This document shows, one piece after another, positions 7,480 to 16,045 of a DNA stretch of 64,000 bases. The stretch spans positions 2,356,001-2,420,000 of the forward strand of contig NZ_CP073766.1 of the NCBI RefSeq assembly GCF_018255755.1. The letters are read 5' to 3'. Position 1 is the stretch's first letter. The number at the start of each line of letters is the position of its first letter. The notes below the pieces were generated by a model. That model was not told the origin of the DNA and did not search any database. It worked only from the letters and a program-made list of their open reading frames with translations. The stretch is from Chitinophaga sp. HK235 (GTDB lineage Bacteria; Bacteroidota; Bacteroidia; Chitinophagales; Chitinophagaceae). The position numbers and the translations under genes were made by a program.

Positions 7480-10400
7480 ATGATCTTTTCCCACTTACAC
7501 GTACATACGCAGTTTTCATTACTGGATGGTGCAGCCGATATCAAGTCGCTGTACAAGAAAGCCATGGCTTCCAATCAGCCAGCACTGGCAATCACAGACC
7601 ATGGAAACATGTTTGGTGCTTTCCAGTTTGTGGCAGAAGCGTACAACAATAAACTGAATCCCGGTGATCCGAAAGATAAAAGACTGAAAGTAAAACCCAT
7701 CGTTGGTTGTGAGTTTTATCTGGTGGAAAACCGCCATAAGCGTGCCTTTACACGGGAAGAAAAAGATATCCGTTATCACCAGGTATTGCTGGCCAAAGAT
7801 GATGAAGGTTACCGCAACCTTATCAAACTTTGTTCACTCGGATATATGGAAGGACTTTACGGTAAATACCCACGTATCGATAAAGAACTGATATTACAAT
7901 ACCATAAAGGCCTGATCGCCACCACCTGCTGTCTGGGTGCTTCCGTTCCCAAAACCATTCTGCGTAAGGGAGAAGAAGAAGGCGAAAAGGAATTCAAATG
8001 GTGGCTCGACATTTTCGGCGATGACTTCTACGTGGAAATGCAGCGGCACGGCATTCCGGAGCAGGACCAGGTAAACCATGTACTGCTGAAGTATGCACAG
8101 AAATATAATGTGAAGATCATCGCGTCCAACGACTCCCACTATGTAGACCAGGCAGATGCCAACGCACACGACATCCTGCTCTGTATCAACACCGGTGAGA
8201 AGAAAAGCACTCCTACCAATAAGGAGTTCTCTGATGATGAGGTGGCTTCCAAAAACACACGCTTCGCTTTCTACAACGACCAGTTCTATTTCAAGACCAC
8301 AGAGGAAATGTCGGCATTGTTCCATGACCTCCCACAGGCCATAGACAATACCAATGAGATTGTAGACAAAGTACAGCTGTTGGATCTCAAACGAGATATC
8401 CTGCTGCCCAACTTCCCTATTCCAAAGGAGTTTTTCACGCAGGATCAGTACCTGCGCCACCTCACCTATGAGGGAGCACGTACCCGCTACACCGAGATGA
8501 CGGCCGATGTAGAAGAACGTATCAACTTTGAGCTGCAGGTAATCGAAAACATGGGATTTGCCGGTTACTTCCTGATCGTATCCGACTTCATTAAAGCCGG
8601 CCGCGATCTGGGTGTATTTATCGGCCCGGGACGTGGATCTGCCGCAGGCTCTGCCGTGGCATATTGTATCGGCATCACCAATATCGACCCCATCAAATAC
8701 AACCTGCTGTTCGAACGTTTCCTCAACCCGGACCGTAAGAGCATGCCCGATATTGATACGGACTTCGATGATGAAGGCCGTCAGAAAGTAATAGACTATG
8801 TAGTACAGAAATATGGCCGCAACCAGGTAGCACAGATCATTACCTACGGTACCATGGCCGCCAAAATGAGTATCAAGGACGTAGCCCGCGTAATGGACCT
8901 GCCCCTGATAGATTCCAATGGCCTGGCCAAACTGGTACCCGACAAACCCGGTATCCAGCTGGACCGTATCTTCAACGCCCCCCTCGATGGAGAGAAAAGT
9001 CTCGCCGACAAGGAAGGCCTCGCCGGCGAAGATATTGAAAACGTAAAGCGGCTTCGGGAGCTGATCAAAGGCCAGGACCTGCAAGGTGAAGTGCTCCGTG
9101 AAGCCTGTGTACTGGAAGGTTCCGTAAGGAACACCGGTATCCACGCCGCCGGTATCATCATTGCCCCGCAAGACCTCTACGACCTGATACCCGTATCCAC
9201 CGCCAGAGACTCTGACCTGCTCGTTACCCAGTTTGAAGGCAGTATCATCGAATCTGCCGGCGTAATCAAGATGGACTTCCTGGGATTAAAAACCCTGACC
9301 ATCATCAAAGGTGCGCTGGAGCTGATCCGTATGAACCATGGCGTGGACATAAATATCGACGAGATTCCGCTGGACGATGCCAAAACCTACGAACTGTACC
9401 AGAAAGGCGAAACCAACGCCACGTTCCAGTTCGAGTCGCCCGGTATGCAGAAATACCTCCGTGAGTTGAAGCCCGACCGTTTCGACGATCTCATCGCCAT
9501 GAACGCCTTGTACCGTCCGGGCCCACTCGAGTACATACCGTCCTTCATTCGTCGTAAACACGGACTGGAGCCGGTAACCTTCGACCTTCCTGACATGGAA
9601 GAACACCTGAAAGAAACCTACGGTATCTGCGTATACCAGGAACAGGTAATGTTGCTCAGTCAGAAACTGGCCAACTTCTCCCGTGGAGACGCGGACATCC
9701 TCCGTAAGGCGATGGGTAAAAAACAGATCGCGGTACTGAACAAGATGAAGGCGCAATTCATGGAAGGTTGCTCCACCCATGGCTACGATCTGAAAGTCTG
9801 CGAAAAAGTATGGACTGACTGGGAAGCCTTCGCTTCTTATGCGTTCAACAAATCGCACGCTACCTGCTACGCTTTTGTGGCATATCAGACCGCCTATCTC
9901 AAAGCCCACTACCCTTCTGAATACATGGCGGCTGTACTGAACTGCGCCAGCAACATTGAGAAGATCACCTTCTTCATGGAAGAGTGTAAACGGATGGGCA
10001 TCGACGTATTACCGCCGGATGTGAACGAATCCCTCAAAGGTTTCGCGGTGAACAAAAAAGGGCAGATCCGTTTTGGCCTTGGTGGCCTGAAAGGTGTGGG
10101 TGAAGCTGCCGTAGAAAACCTCCTGGAAGAAAGGAAAAAGGAAGGCACTTTCAAAACAGTATTCGACTTTATCAAACGCGTTAACCAACGCGCTGTTAAT
10201 AAAAAATCACTCGAGGCCCTGATCATGTCCGGCGCCTTCGACTGTTTCCCAGAGTTCCACCGGGCTCAGTATTTCCATAAACCGGACACTGAACCCTTGA
10301 ACGGACTTGATAAAATCGTGAAGTTCGGTCAACAGGTTTCTGCCGGCTCTTCCAATATCGGCAGCCTCTTCGGAGCCGAAGATATGCCCGATGTAGAGCC

Positions 10401-11121
10401 TCCTAAAATACCCAACTGCGACCCATGGCCCCTGATCATGAAGCTCAACAACGAAAGGGATATCACTGGTATCTATATCTCCGGCCATCCGCTGGACGAT
10501 TACCGTTTTGAGCTGAAACATTATAACATGAATCAGGTGCAGGAACTGGTGGAGTATCAGGCTGAAATCAGTACCCCTGGCAGCTCCGGCGGCCGTTCCC
10601 GCGAAAGAAATTTTCGTCTGGCCGTATATGTTACCAACGCTCAGGAAAGGATTTCCCGCAACAACCGGCAGTTTGGTATTATGACCATAGAAGACTACAC
10701 CGGCAAATTTGAATTTGCCCTGTGGAGTGAAGACTTCATCCGGTTTGCACCATATCTTAAACCCGGCCTCTGCCTGTTCATCAACGGCGGCTTTAAGTCC
10801 AAACGCTTTAACGACAACGAATATGAGTTTAAGGTAAGCAGCATACAGCTGCTCCAGGAAGTGAAAAAAACACATACCAAACAGGTATTCCTGGCTACTG
10901 CGCCCAAACAGCTGAAACGCGAAACGGTAGACTTTCTGGTAGAGAATATCAACCGTTACCCGGGCAGCAGCGTACTGCACCTGCAGCTCACCGACCGGGA
11001 CAATAACCTGCAGGTGAAACTGCATACCTTCAACAGAAATATAGAGATGAATGACGAGTTGGCGCATTTCCTGCGAAAACAACCGGATATCGATGTCTAT
11101 ATCGAAACAATCAATAAGTAA
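7480..11121 (+). CDS. dnaE: DNA polymerase III alpha subunit
   Basis: A 1213-residue replicative polymerase. The N-terminal PHP domain starts FSHLHVHTQFSLLDGA with the ITDHGNMFGAFQF motif. The polymerase active site shows FIGPGRGSAAGS, then PDIDTDFDDEGR with catalytic aspartates at residues 424 and 426, and the third in VIKMDFLGLKTL (D599). Helix-hairpin-helix (GLGGLKGVGEAAVENLLEE) and an OB-fold domain (RISRNNRQFGIMTIEDYTG) follow. Length and domain order are those of DnaE1, the main replicase that synthesizes DNA at the fork with the beta clamp. Nothing looks truncated. A promoter candidate and an inverted repeat lie upstream; trxA follows after 106 bases. Confidence 0.97.
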   Translation: MIFSHLHVHTQFSLLDGAADIKSLYKKAMASNQPALAITDHGNMFGAFQFVAEAYNNKLNPGDPKDKRLKVKPIVGCEFYLVENRHKRAFTREEKDIRYHQVLLAKDDEGYRNLIKLCSLGYMEGLYGKYPRIDKELILQYHKGLIATTCCLGASVPKTILRKGEEEGEKEFKWWLDIFGDDFYVEMQRHGIPEQDQVNHVLLKYAQKYNVKIIASNDSHYVDQADANAHDILLCINTGEKKSTPTNKEFSDDEVASKNTRFAFYNDQFYFKTTEEMSALFHDLPQAIDNTNEIVDKVQLLDLKRDILLPNFPIPKEFFTQDQYLRHLTYEGARTRYTEMTADVEERINFELQVIENMGFAGYFLIVSDFIKAGRDLGVFIGPGRGSAAGSAVAYCIGITNIDPIKYNLLFERFLNPDRKSMPDIDTDFDDEGRQKVIDYVVQKYGRNQVAQIITYGTMAAKMSIKDVARVMDLPLIDSNGLAKLVPDKPGIQLDRIFNAPLDGEKSLADKEGLAGEDIENVKRLRELIKGQDLQGEVLREACVLEGSVRNTGIHAAGIIIAPQDLYDLIPVSTARDSDLLVTQFEGSIIESAGVIKMDFLGLKTLTIIKGALELIRMNHGVDINIDEIPLDDAKTYELYQKGETNATFQFESPGMQKYLRELKPDRFDDLIAMNALYRPGPLEYIPSFIRRKHGLEPVTFDLPDMEEHLKETYGICVYQEQVMLLSQKLANFSRGDADILRKAMGKKQIAVLNKMKAQFMEGCSTHGYDLKVCEKVWTDWEAFASYAFNKSHATCYAFVAYQTAYLKAHYPSEYMAAVLNCASNIEKITFFMEECKRMGIDVLPPDVNESLKGFAVNKKGQIRFGLGGLKGVGEAAVENLLEERKKEGTFKTVFDFIKRVNQRAVNKKSLEALIMSGAFDCFPEFHRAQYFHKPDTEPLNGLDKIVKFGQQVSAGSSNIGSLFGAEDMPDVEPPKIPNCDPWPLIMKLNNERDITGIYISGHPLDDYRFELKHYNMNQVQELVEYQAEISTPGSSGGRSRERNFRLAVYVTNAQERISRNNRQFGIMTIEDYTGKFEFALWSEDFIRFAPYLKPGLCLFINGGFKSKRFNDNEYEFKVSSIQLLQEVKKTHTKQVFLATAPKQLKRETVDFLVENINRYPGSSVLHLQLTDRDNNLQVKLHTFNRNIEMNDELAHFLRKQPDIDVYIETINK

Positions 11122-11227
11122 GATGTCAAAAAAGCAGTAATTTGCACTCGGTTCAAGTTTTGATCATTATACAACCGTAAACAATCAAAAACAATCATTA
11201 ATAAACACCTTTAAATTATAATATCTT

Positions 11228-11545
11228 ATGGCTTTAGAATTCACAGACGCGAACTTTCAGACGGAAGTACTGAACTCCGATAAATTATCTGTAGTTGACT
11301 TTTGGGCAGAATGGTGTGGACCTTGCCGCGCTATCGGACCAGTAATTGAAGAACTGTCTAAAGATTATGATGGTAAAGTAAACATCGGTAAAGTGAACGT
11401 AGACCATAACCCGCAGATTTCCATCGATTATGGTATCACCAGCATCCCAGCCATTCTTTTCATCAAAGATGGTCAGGTAGTAGACAAACAGATAGGCGCA
11501 GTTCCTAGATCTGTTCTCGAGAAAAAAATACAGGCTAACCTGTAA
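11228..11545 (+). CDS. trxA: Thioredoxin
   Basis: A 105-residue thioredoxin with the redox-active WCGPC at residues 29-33, preceded by VVDFWAEWCGPC and followed by the cis-proline segment YGITSIPAILFI. No signal peptide, so it acts in the cytoplasm, reducing protein disulfides with electrons from thioredoxin reductase. The 106-base upstream gap suggests its own promoter (a weak TAATTTGC at 11138 is the only nearby candidate). A strong intrinsic terminator follows the stop codon. Confidence 0.97.
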   Translation: MALEFTDANFQTEVLNSDKLSVVDFWAEWCGPCRAIGPVIEELSKDYDGKVNIGKVNVDHNPQISIDYGITSIPAILFIKDGQVVDKQIGAVPRSVLEKKIQANL

Positions 11546-11570
11546 GGATATAAACGACTGAGTGATGAAG

Positions 11571-11602
11571 AAGCCCTTCCGCATATACGGAAGGGCTTTT
11601 TT
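11571..11602 (+). terminator. Intrinsic terminator of trxA
   Basis: Perfect 11-base stem AAGCCCTTCCG / CGGAAGGGCTT with loop CATATA and a trailing run of T, 25 bases after the trxA stop. Confidence 0.93.
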
Positions 11603-11707
11603 GTGCCTGAATGTCTCCGGTTAACAAAATTTTCAGTTCTGCTACGTATCTTACAGCATAATCCAAACCAGCAAAACCATCTGATCAACCTCTAATAACA
11701 ACCATCT

Positions 11708-13849
11708 TTGCGCCACACTTTTATTATCCTGTTTACCTTACTCTACAGCCTCTCCACTGTCGGCCAGCGGAAATGCGGAACAGCGATCGCATTGCAGCAG
11801 CGGGTCCTCGAACATCCCGGCCTGCAGCAGGTGATTGATGCCAATGAAAAAAAACTTTTGCAATTACAGCAACGACGCATGATGCGGGTGCAGGCAGAAG
11901 CCACTCCCCAGCAAGTGAACATCCCCGTAGTAGTGCATATTGTTCTCGACAACCCCGATCTGGTGACCGATGCTCAGGTAATGTCCCAGATAGCAGTACT
12001 CAACAACGATTATAATGCTGCCAATCCGGATATCAGCCAGGTACCGCCTGTATGGCAGCCTATCATCGGCAATTCGCGGATCAACTATTGCCTCGCCCAG
12101 CGTACACCCGGCGACGAGCCCACCACCGGCATTGTGCGGGTAACAACCGCACCTGGCCGCAGCTTTGACATCAGTGGCGGCAGCCCCGACGTGAAATACG
12201 ATAAATACGGCGGTTCCGATGCCTGGGACACGCAGAAATACCTCAACATCTGGGTGACACGCCTCTCTGGCAATTACCTCGGTGTGGCCGCCCCTCCCGG
12301 ACTGGGTTATCCCTCCGAACAGGAAGGTGTGGTAGTATTATACACTGCCTTCGGGACCACCGGCAGCGTAGGCCGTGTCTACAACCTCGGACGCACCACC
12401 ACCCACGAAATAGGCCACTTTTTCGGCCTCGTTCATATCTGGGGCGATGACAACGGTGCCTGCACCAGAGATGACGGCATCGCGGATACGCCCCTGCAGG
12501 GCGATAACACCTATGGTTGTCCGTCTTTTCCAAAAACCGACAACTGCAGCCCCAACTTCCCGGGCATCATGTTCATGAACTACATGGACTATACCGATGA
12601 TGCCTGTATGCATCTTTTTACAGCCGGACAGGTGGGCAGAATGCGCGATGTGCTGGAAAACACCACCCGCAGCCTGATGTCTTCCAATGGATGCACCCCC
12701 GTAATACTGCCGGCAAATGATGCAGCGCTGATAACCGTCAGCGGTGCGGATGGTAAACGTTGCGATAACCGTATCCTGCCATTGGTTACGCTGCGCAACA
12801 AAGGCACCAACCCGCTCACGTCAGTACGTATCCTGTACCGGCTGAACAACGGCACTCTCGTCAACTACGACTGGCAGGGCAATCTGCCCAGTTTGCAGAG
12901 TGCTACCGTTACACTCCCGTCTTCACAGGTCCCCGTCGGAAGCTATAACCTCCAGGCCTATACGCAATTGCCCAACGGACAGCCTGATGCCAATGTGGCC
13001 AATGATACCGTGGCCAGCAAATTCCATTATGATGCGGAGGCACAACTGCCTTTTGAAGAAGGATTTGAGCAGGACAGTTTCCCTCCTCCGGGCTGGGATC
13101 TGTACAACCCCGACCGCAGCTTCACCTGGGAGCGTGACCGGAACGTGGGCAGCCACAGCAAAGCCTCTGTGCTGGTGCGTAACAAAGGGTATAACGTCAA
13201 TGATCAGATCGATGATCTGATCACGCCGGTGATCGACGCGCAGGGCCGCGACTCTGTTTTCCTCTTCTTTGATGTGGCAGCAGCCGTGTATTCCGATCCT
13301 GATATGACCGGTAATATATGGGACACGCTACAGGTGCTGGTTACCAAAGACTGTCATCAGACCTGGAACATTGCTTACAATAAATGGGGTAAAAACCTGA
13401 TCACTCATCCAACTGCATTGCAGACTGAATTTGTACCTGCTGCCAGCGAATGGCGACGCGATTCGGTAGACATAACAGCGCTGGTGGGTAAAGATAAGTT
13501 CCAGGTAGCTTTCAGAAATATCTCAAACTCAGAGAATAATATTTATATTGATAATATAAGAATTGTCAGTAAAGACATCAATCCTGATCTACGGAAAGCC
13601 GGCGTGCTGGTGAATCCGAACCCTACAGACGGCCTGGTATGGATTTCTTTCTACGAGATCCCCACTGATCTGTTGCAGGTAAGTATCTATAACGCCGCCG
13701 GTCAGCTGATAGCCACACAACCGGGCAATGCCGTGGGGCGCAACAACCGGATGACCTTTAATTTGGTAAATGAGCCAAATGGTGTTTATTTTGTAAAATT
13801 AATTTACAGGAACAGGGCCAACACCATTAAATTAATGAAAGTAAGATGA
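11708..13849 (+). CDS. Secreted M43 (pappalysin-type) zinc metalloprotease with T9SS sorting domain
   Basis: A 713-residue exported protease. After a hydrophobic signal (TFIILFTLLYSLSTVGQ) and propeptide, the zinc motif HEIGHFFGLVH lies at residues 233-243, followed by the met-turn region IMFMNYMDYTDD of metzincin M43 enzymes. A CARDB-like region (about 340-440), a MAM/jelly-roll-like region (FEEGFEQDSFPPPGW onward) and a C-terminal Por-type type IX secretion tail (VLVNPNPTDG...NGVYFVKLIYRN) follow. It probably digests extracellular protein. Only a TTG (11708) can start the frame before the signal peptide, and this TTG lies inside CATCTTTG, close to a -7 motif, so the start is uncertain. The stop overlaps the mqnE start by ATGA. 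Confidence 0.9.
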   Translation: MRHTFIILFTLLYSLSTVGQRKCGTAIALQQRVLEHPGLQQVIDANEKKLLQLQQRRMMRVQAEATPQQVNIPVVVHIVLDNPDLVTDAQVMSQIAVLNNDYNAANPDISQVPPVWQPIIGNSRINYCLAQRTPGDEPTTGIVRVTTAPGRSFDISGGSPDVKYDKYGGSDAWDTQKYLNIWVTRLSGNYLGVAAPPGLGYPSEQEGVVVLYTAFGTTGSVGRVYNLGRTTTHEIGHFFGLVHIWGDDNGACTRDDGIADTPLQGDNTYGCPSFPKTDNCSPNFPGIMFMNYMDYTDDACMHLFTAGQVGRMRDVLENTTRSLMSSNGCTPVILPANDAALITVSGADGKRCDNRILPLVTLRNKGTNPLTSVRILYRLNNGTLVNYDWQGNLPSLQSATVTLPSSQVPVGSYNLQAYTQLPNGQPDANVANDTVASKFHYDAEAQLPFEEGFEQDSFPPPGWDLYNPDRSFTWERDRNVGSHSKASVLVRNKGYNVNDQIDDLITPVIDAQGRDSVFLFFDVAAAVYSDPDMTGNIWDTLQVLVTKDCHQTWNIAYNKWGKNLITHPTALQTEFVPAASEWRRDSVDITALVGKDKFQVAFRNISNSENNIYIDNIRIVSKDINPDLRKAGVLVNPNPTDGLVWISFYEIPTDLLQVSIYNAAGQLIATQPGNAVGRNNRMTFNLVNEPNGVYFVKLIYRNRANTIKLMKVR

Positions 13850-15027
13850 CGATGAGACAAGATTACCCGGCAGTTCAAACGCTTCTTCAGCAAGCCACAC
13901 TGGATACTTCCCTGAAGAGCATTGCAGAAAAAATTCTCCGCAAGGAAAGAATTACGCCCGAGGATGGGCTGACCTTATTTGAGAAAGGTGATATCGGCTT
14001 TTTAGGCGCACTGGCCAACCACGTTCGGGAACGTATGCACGGTGACAAGACTTACTTCAACCGTAACTTTCATATTGAGCCTACCAACGTTTGTGTTTTC
14101 ACCTGCCATTTCTGCTCCTACTCCCGCCTGTATAAAAACAGGGAAGAAGGATGGGAACTCAGTATAGACCAGATGCTGGACATCGTGAAAAAATACGACA
14201 ACCAGCCTGTTACGGAAGTACATATTGTGGGTGGCGTACATCCTAAAATGCAGCTCGATTTCTTTGTAGAGCTGATCCAAAAAATCAAGGCACACCGCCC
14301 CGACCTCCATATCAAAGGGTTTACCGCTGTAGAGCTGGATTATATGTTCCGCAAAGCCAAGGTAAGTCTCGAAGAAGGTATGCGTATCCTCAACGAAGCA
14401 GGCCTGCAATCCATGCCTGGTGGCGGTGCAGAGATATTCCATCCTGATGTGCGTGCCAAAATATGCCACGACAAGGTAGATGGCGACGGATGGCTGGCCA
14501 TCCACCGCGCTGCCCATAACCGGGGTATGACCACCAACGCTACCATGCTCTACGGCCACATAGAAACCTATGCTCACCGTATCGATCATATGGAGCGGTT
14601 GCGTCAGCTGCAGGATGAAACACATGGTTTCAATACCTTCATCCCGCTGAAATTCAGAAATAAAGGCAACGACATGTCCGATATTCCGGAAACTTCTATC
14701 GTGGAAGACCTGAAACTGTATGCCATAGCACGACTGTACATGGATAACTTCCCCCACCTGAAAGCCTACTGGCCGATGTTGGGAAGAAACACCGCCCAGC
14801 TGACACTTTCCTTCGGGGTAAACGATCTCGATGGTACCATCGACGATACCACCAAGATATACAGCATGGCAGGAGCCGAAGAACAAAATCCTTCCATGAA
14901 CACTGCTCAGCTGGCCCACCTTATCAAACAGGCCGGCAGAATACCTGTAGAAAGGGATACTGTATACAACGAAATAAAAGACTATACCGACGTTGTTTTT
15001 TCTGAAGAGGAATTACTGACCAAATAA
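13846..15027 (+). CDS. mqnE: Aminofutalosine synthase, radical SAM (menaquinone biosynthesis)
   Basis: A 393-residue radical SAM enzyme with the cluster motif CVFTCHFC (CxxxCxxC). The neighbouring FHIEPTNVC, VHIVGGVHPKM and SMPGGGAEIF segments are typical of MqnE rather than MqnC. MqnE joins S-adenosylmethionine to 3-[(1-carboxyvinyl)oxy]benzoate to make 6-amino-6-deoxyfutalosine in the futalosine route to menaquinone. The first ATG (13846) overlaps the preceding protease stop as ATGA; a second in-frame ATG is at 13852. No other mqn gene is in the window. The DUF192 lipoprotein gene follows 7 bases downstream. Confidence 0.93.
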   Translation: MTMRQDYPAVQTLLQQATLDTSLKSIAEKILRKERITPEDGLTLFEKGDIGFLGALANHVRERMHGDKTYFNRNFHIEPTNVCVFTCHFCSYSRLYKNREEGWELSIDQMLDIVKKYDNQPVTEVHIVGGVHPKMQLDFFVELIQKIKAHRPDLHIKGFTAVELDYMFRKAKVSLEEGMRILNEAGLQSMPGGGAEIFHPDVRAKICHDKVDGDGWLAIHRAAHNRGMTTNATMLYGHIETYAHRIDHMERLRQLQDETHGFNTFIPLKFRNKGNDMSDIPETSIVEDLKLYAIARLYMDNFPHLKAYWPMLGRNTAQLTLSFGVNDLDGTIDDTTKIYSMAGAEEQNPSMNTAQLAHLIKQAGRIPVERDTVYNEIKDYTDVVFSEEELLTK

Positions 15028-15034
15028 TATCCTT

Positions 15035-15565
15035 ATGCAGCTACCGTTCAAATACATCCTGATAGCCGCGCTGTATGCGTCGGGCTGTCATGAAAATACA
15101 GGCAACAACAGCACCGCTACCGAAACCAGCAGCAACAAGGCCGGTACCGAATCACCAGCTCCTGTTACTGCCAACGGCAGCGAGTTCAGAAAAGATGCGT
15201 CGCTGGCGTTTCTTTCCAAAAACAATGCAGACACCATCCGCAAAATTGATATTCAGCTGGCCAAAACTGACCAGCAAAGAGAAGACGGACTGATGTATCG
15301 CAAATCCATGAGCGATGATCAGGGTATGCTGTTTATCTTTCCGGATATGGAAGAACGTTCCTTCTGGATGAAAAACACCTATATCTCCCTCGATATCATC
15401 TACCTCGATGATAAACTGGAGATCGTATCTATTCAGAAGTATGCCACGCCTTTGTCGGAGCAAAGCCTCCCCTCTTTCAAAAAAGCACAGTATGTGCTGG
15501 AAGTGAACGGTGGTTTCTGTGACAAATACCATATTGGTTATGGCGACAAGGTTGTGTACCACTAA
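15035..15565 (+). CDS. DUF192 lipoprotein
   Basis: A 176-residue protein with a lipoprotein signal (ILIAALYASGC, Cys about residue 18), a Ser/Thr/Asn-rich linker to about residue 60, and a C-terminal DUF192 domain containing REDGLMYRKSMSDDQGMLFI, RSFWMKNTYISLDIIYLD and a terminal VLEVNGGFCDKYHIGYGDKV. DUF192 proteins are small exported beta-rich proteins of unknown function. It lies 7 bases downstream of mqnE and is probably translated from the same message. An intrinsic terminator follows. Confidence 0.88.
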   Translation: MQLPFKYILIAALYASGCHENTGNNSTATETSSNKAGTESPAPVTANGSEFRKDASLAFLSKNNADTIRKIDIQLAKTDQQREDGLMYRKSMSDDQGMLFIFPDMEERSFWMKNTYISLDIIYLDDKLEIVSIQKYATPLSEQSLPSFKKAQYVLEVNGGFCDKYHIGYGDKVVYH

Positions 15566-15591
15566 TAACCATCACATCATTTCCAAATAAG

Positions 15592-15620
15592 AAGCCCCGG
15601 CAGACGCCGGGGCTTTTTTT
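15592..15620 (+). terminator. Intrinsic terminator after the mqnE/DUF192 operon
   Basis: Stem AAGCCCCGGC / GCCGGGGCTT with loop AGAC and a T-run. It separates this operon from the convergent Rnk-like gene and may serve only the plus strand. Confidence 0.93.
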
Positions 15621-15664
15621 GCTTTGATACATATTTGATCGCTAACATTATAGCCTTTATTGAA

Positions 15665-16030
15665 CTATCCTTCATTGACCACCCGCAGAATATGCAGCTG
15701 GGTTTTGCCCGCAGGCACTTCCCAGTCAATGGTATCACCGGCACTGTAGCCCAGCAGGGCAGTACCGATAGGTGACAGGATAGAGAGTTTACCCAGCTGG
15801 ATGTTGCTGGCAGCAGGCAGTACCAGCTGTACTTCCCGTACAGCGCCGCTACGCTCGTCTTTGAACTGCAGCGTGGAATTTACCTGTACCACATCATCCG
15901 GCACTTTTGTTTTTCTGATAACAGCCCTTTCCAACTCCTCCTTCAGCTTATCAGTGCCGGGAGCGTGGTAACAAAGGGTTTTTAAAATTTCGTAATCATG
16001 TTGGGACACAATAATCTGTTTCTTTTTCAT
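15665..16030 (-). CDS. GreA/GreB-family factor, Rnk-like
   Basis: A 121-residue protein with a short N-terminal helical region (about residues 1-45) and the C-terminal FKBP-like domain of Gre factors: VVQVNSTLQFKDERSG, KLSILSPIGTALLGYSAGDTIDWEVPAGKTQLHILRV. The short coiled-coil resembles Rnk (nucleoside diphosphate kinase regulator) more than GreA (about 158 residues), so it may bind RNA polymerase without transcript cleavage. It starts 15 bases after the stop of the glutamate-synthase-domain gene, suggesting co-transcription. Confidence 0.85.
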   Translation of the reverse strand: MKKKQIIVSQHDYEILKTLCYHAPGTDKLKEELERAVIRKTKVPDDVVQVNSTLQFKDERSGAVREVQLVLPAASNIQLGKLSILSPIGTALLGYSAGDTIDWEVPAGKTQLHILRVVNEG

Positions 16031-16045
16031 GAAAACAGGGTTTTA

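Noticed and set aside
7894..9171. 425-codon minus-strand open frame inside dnaE
   Set aside because: Opposite strand of a full-length dnaE with intact motifs; no recognisable domain in the translation.
11137..11145. TAATTTGC as a trxA promoter
   Set aside because: The spacing between TA and TTTG is one base short of the consensus; too weak to list as a feature.
14002..14919. 305-codon minus-strand open frame inside mqnE
   Set aside because: Antisense of the well-supported radical SAM gene.
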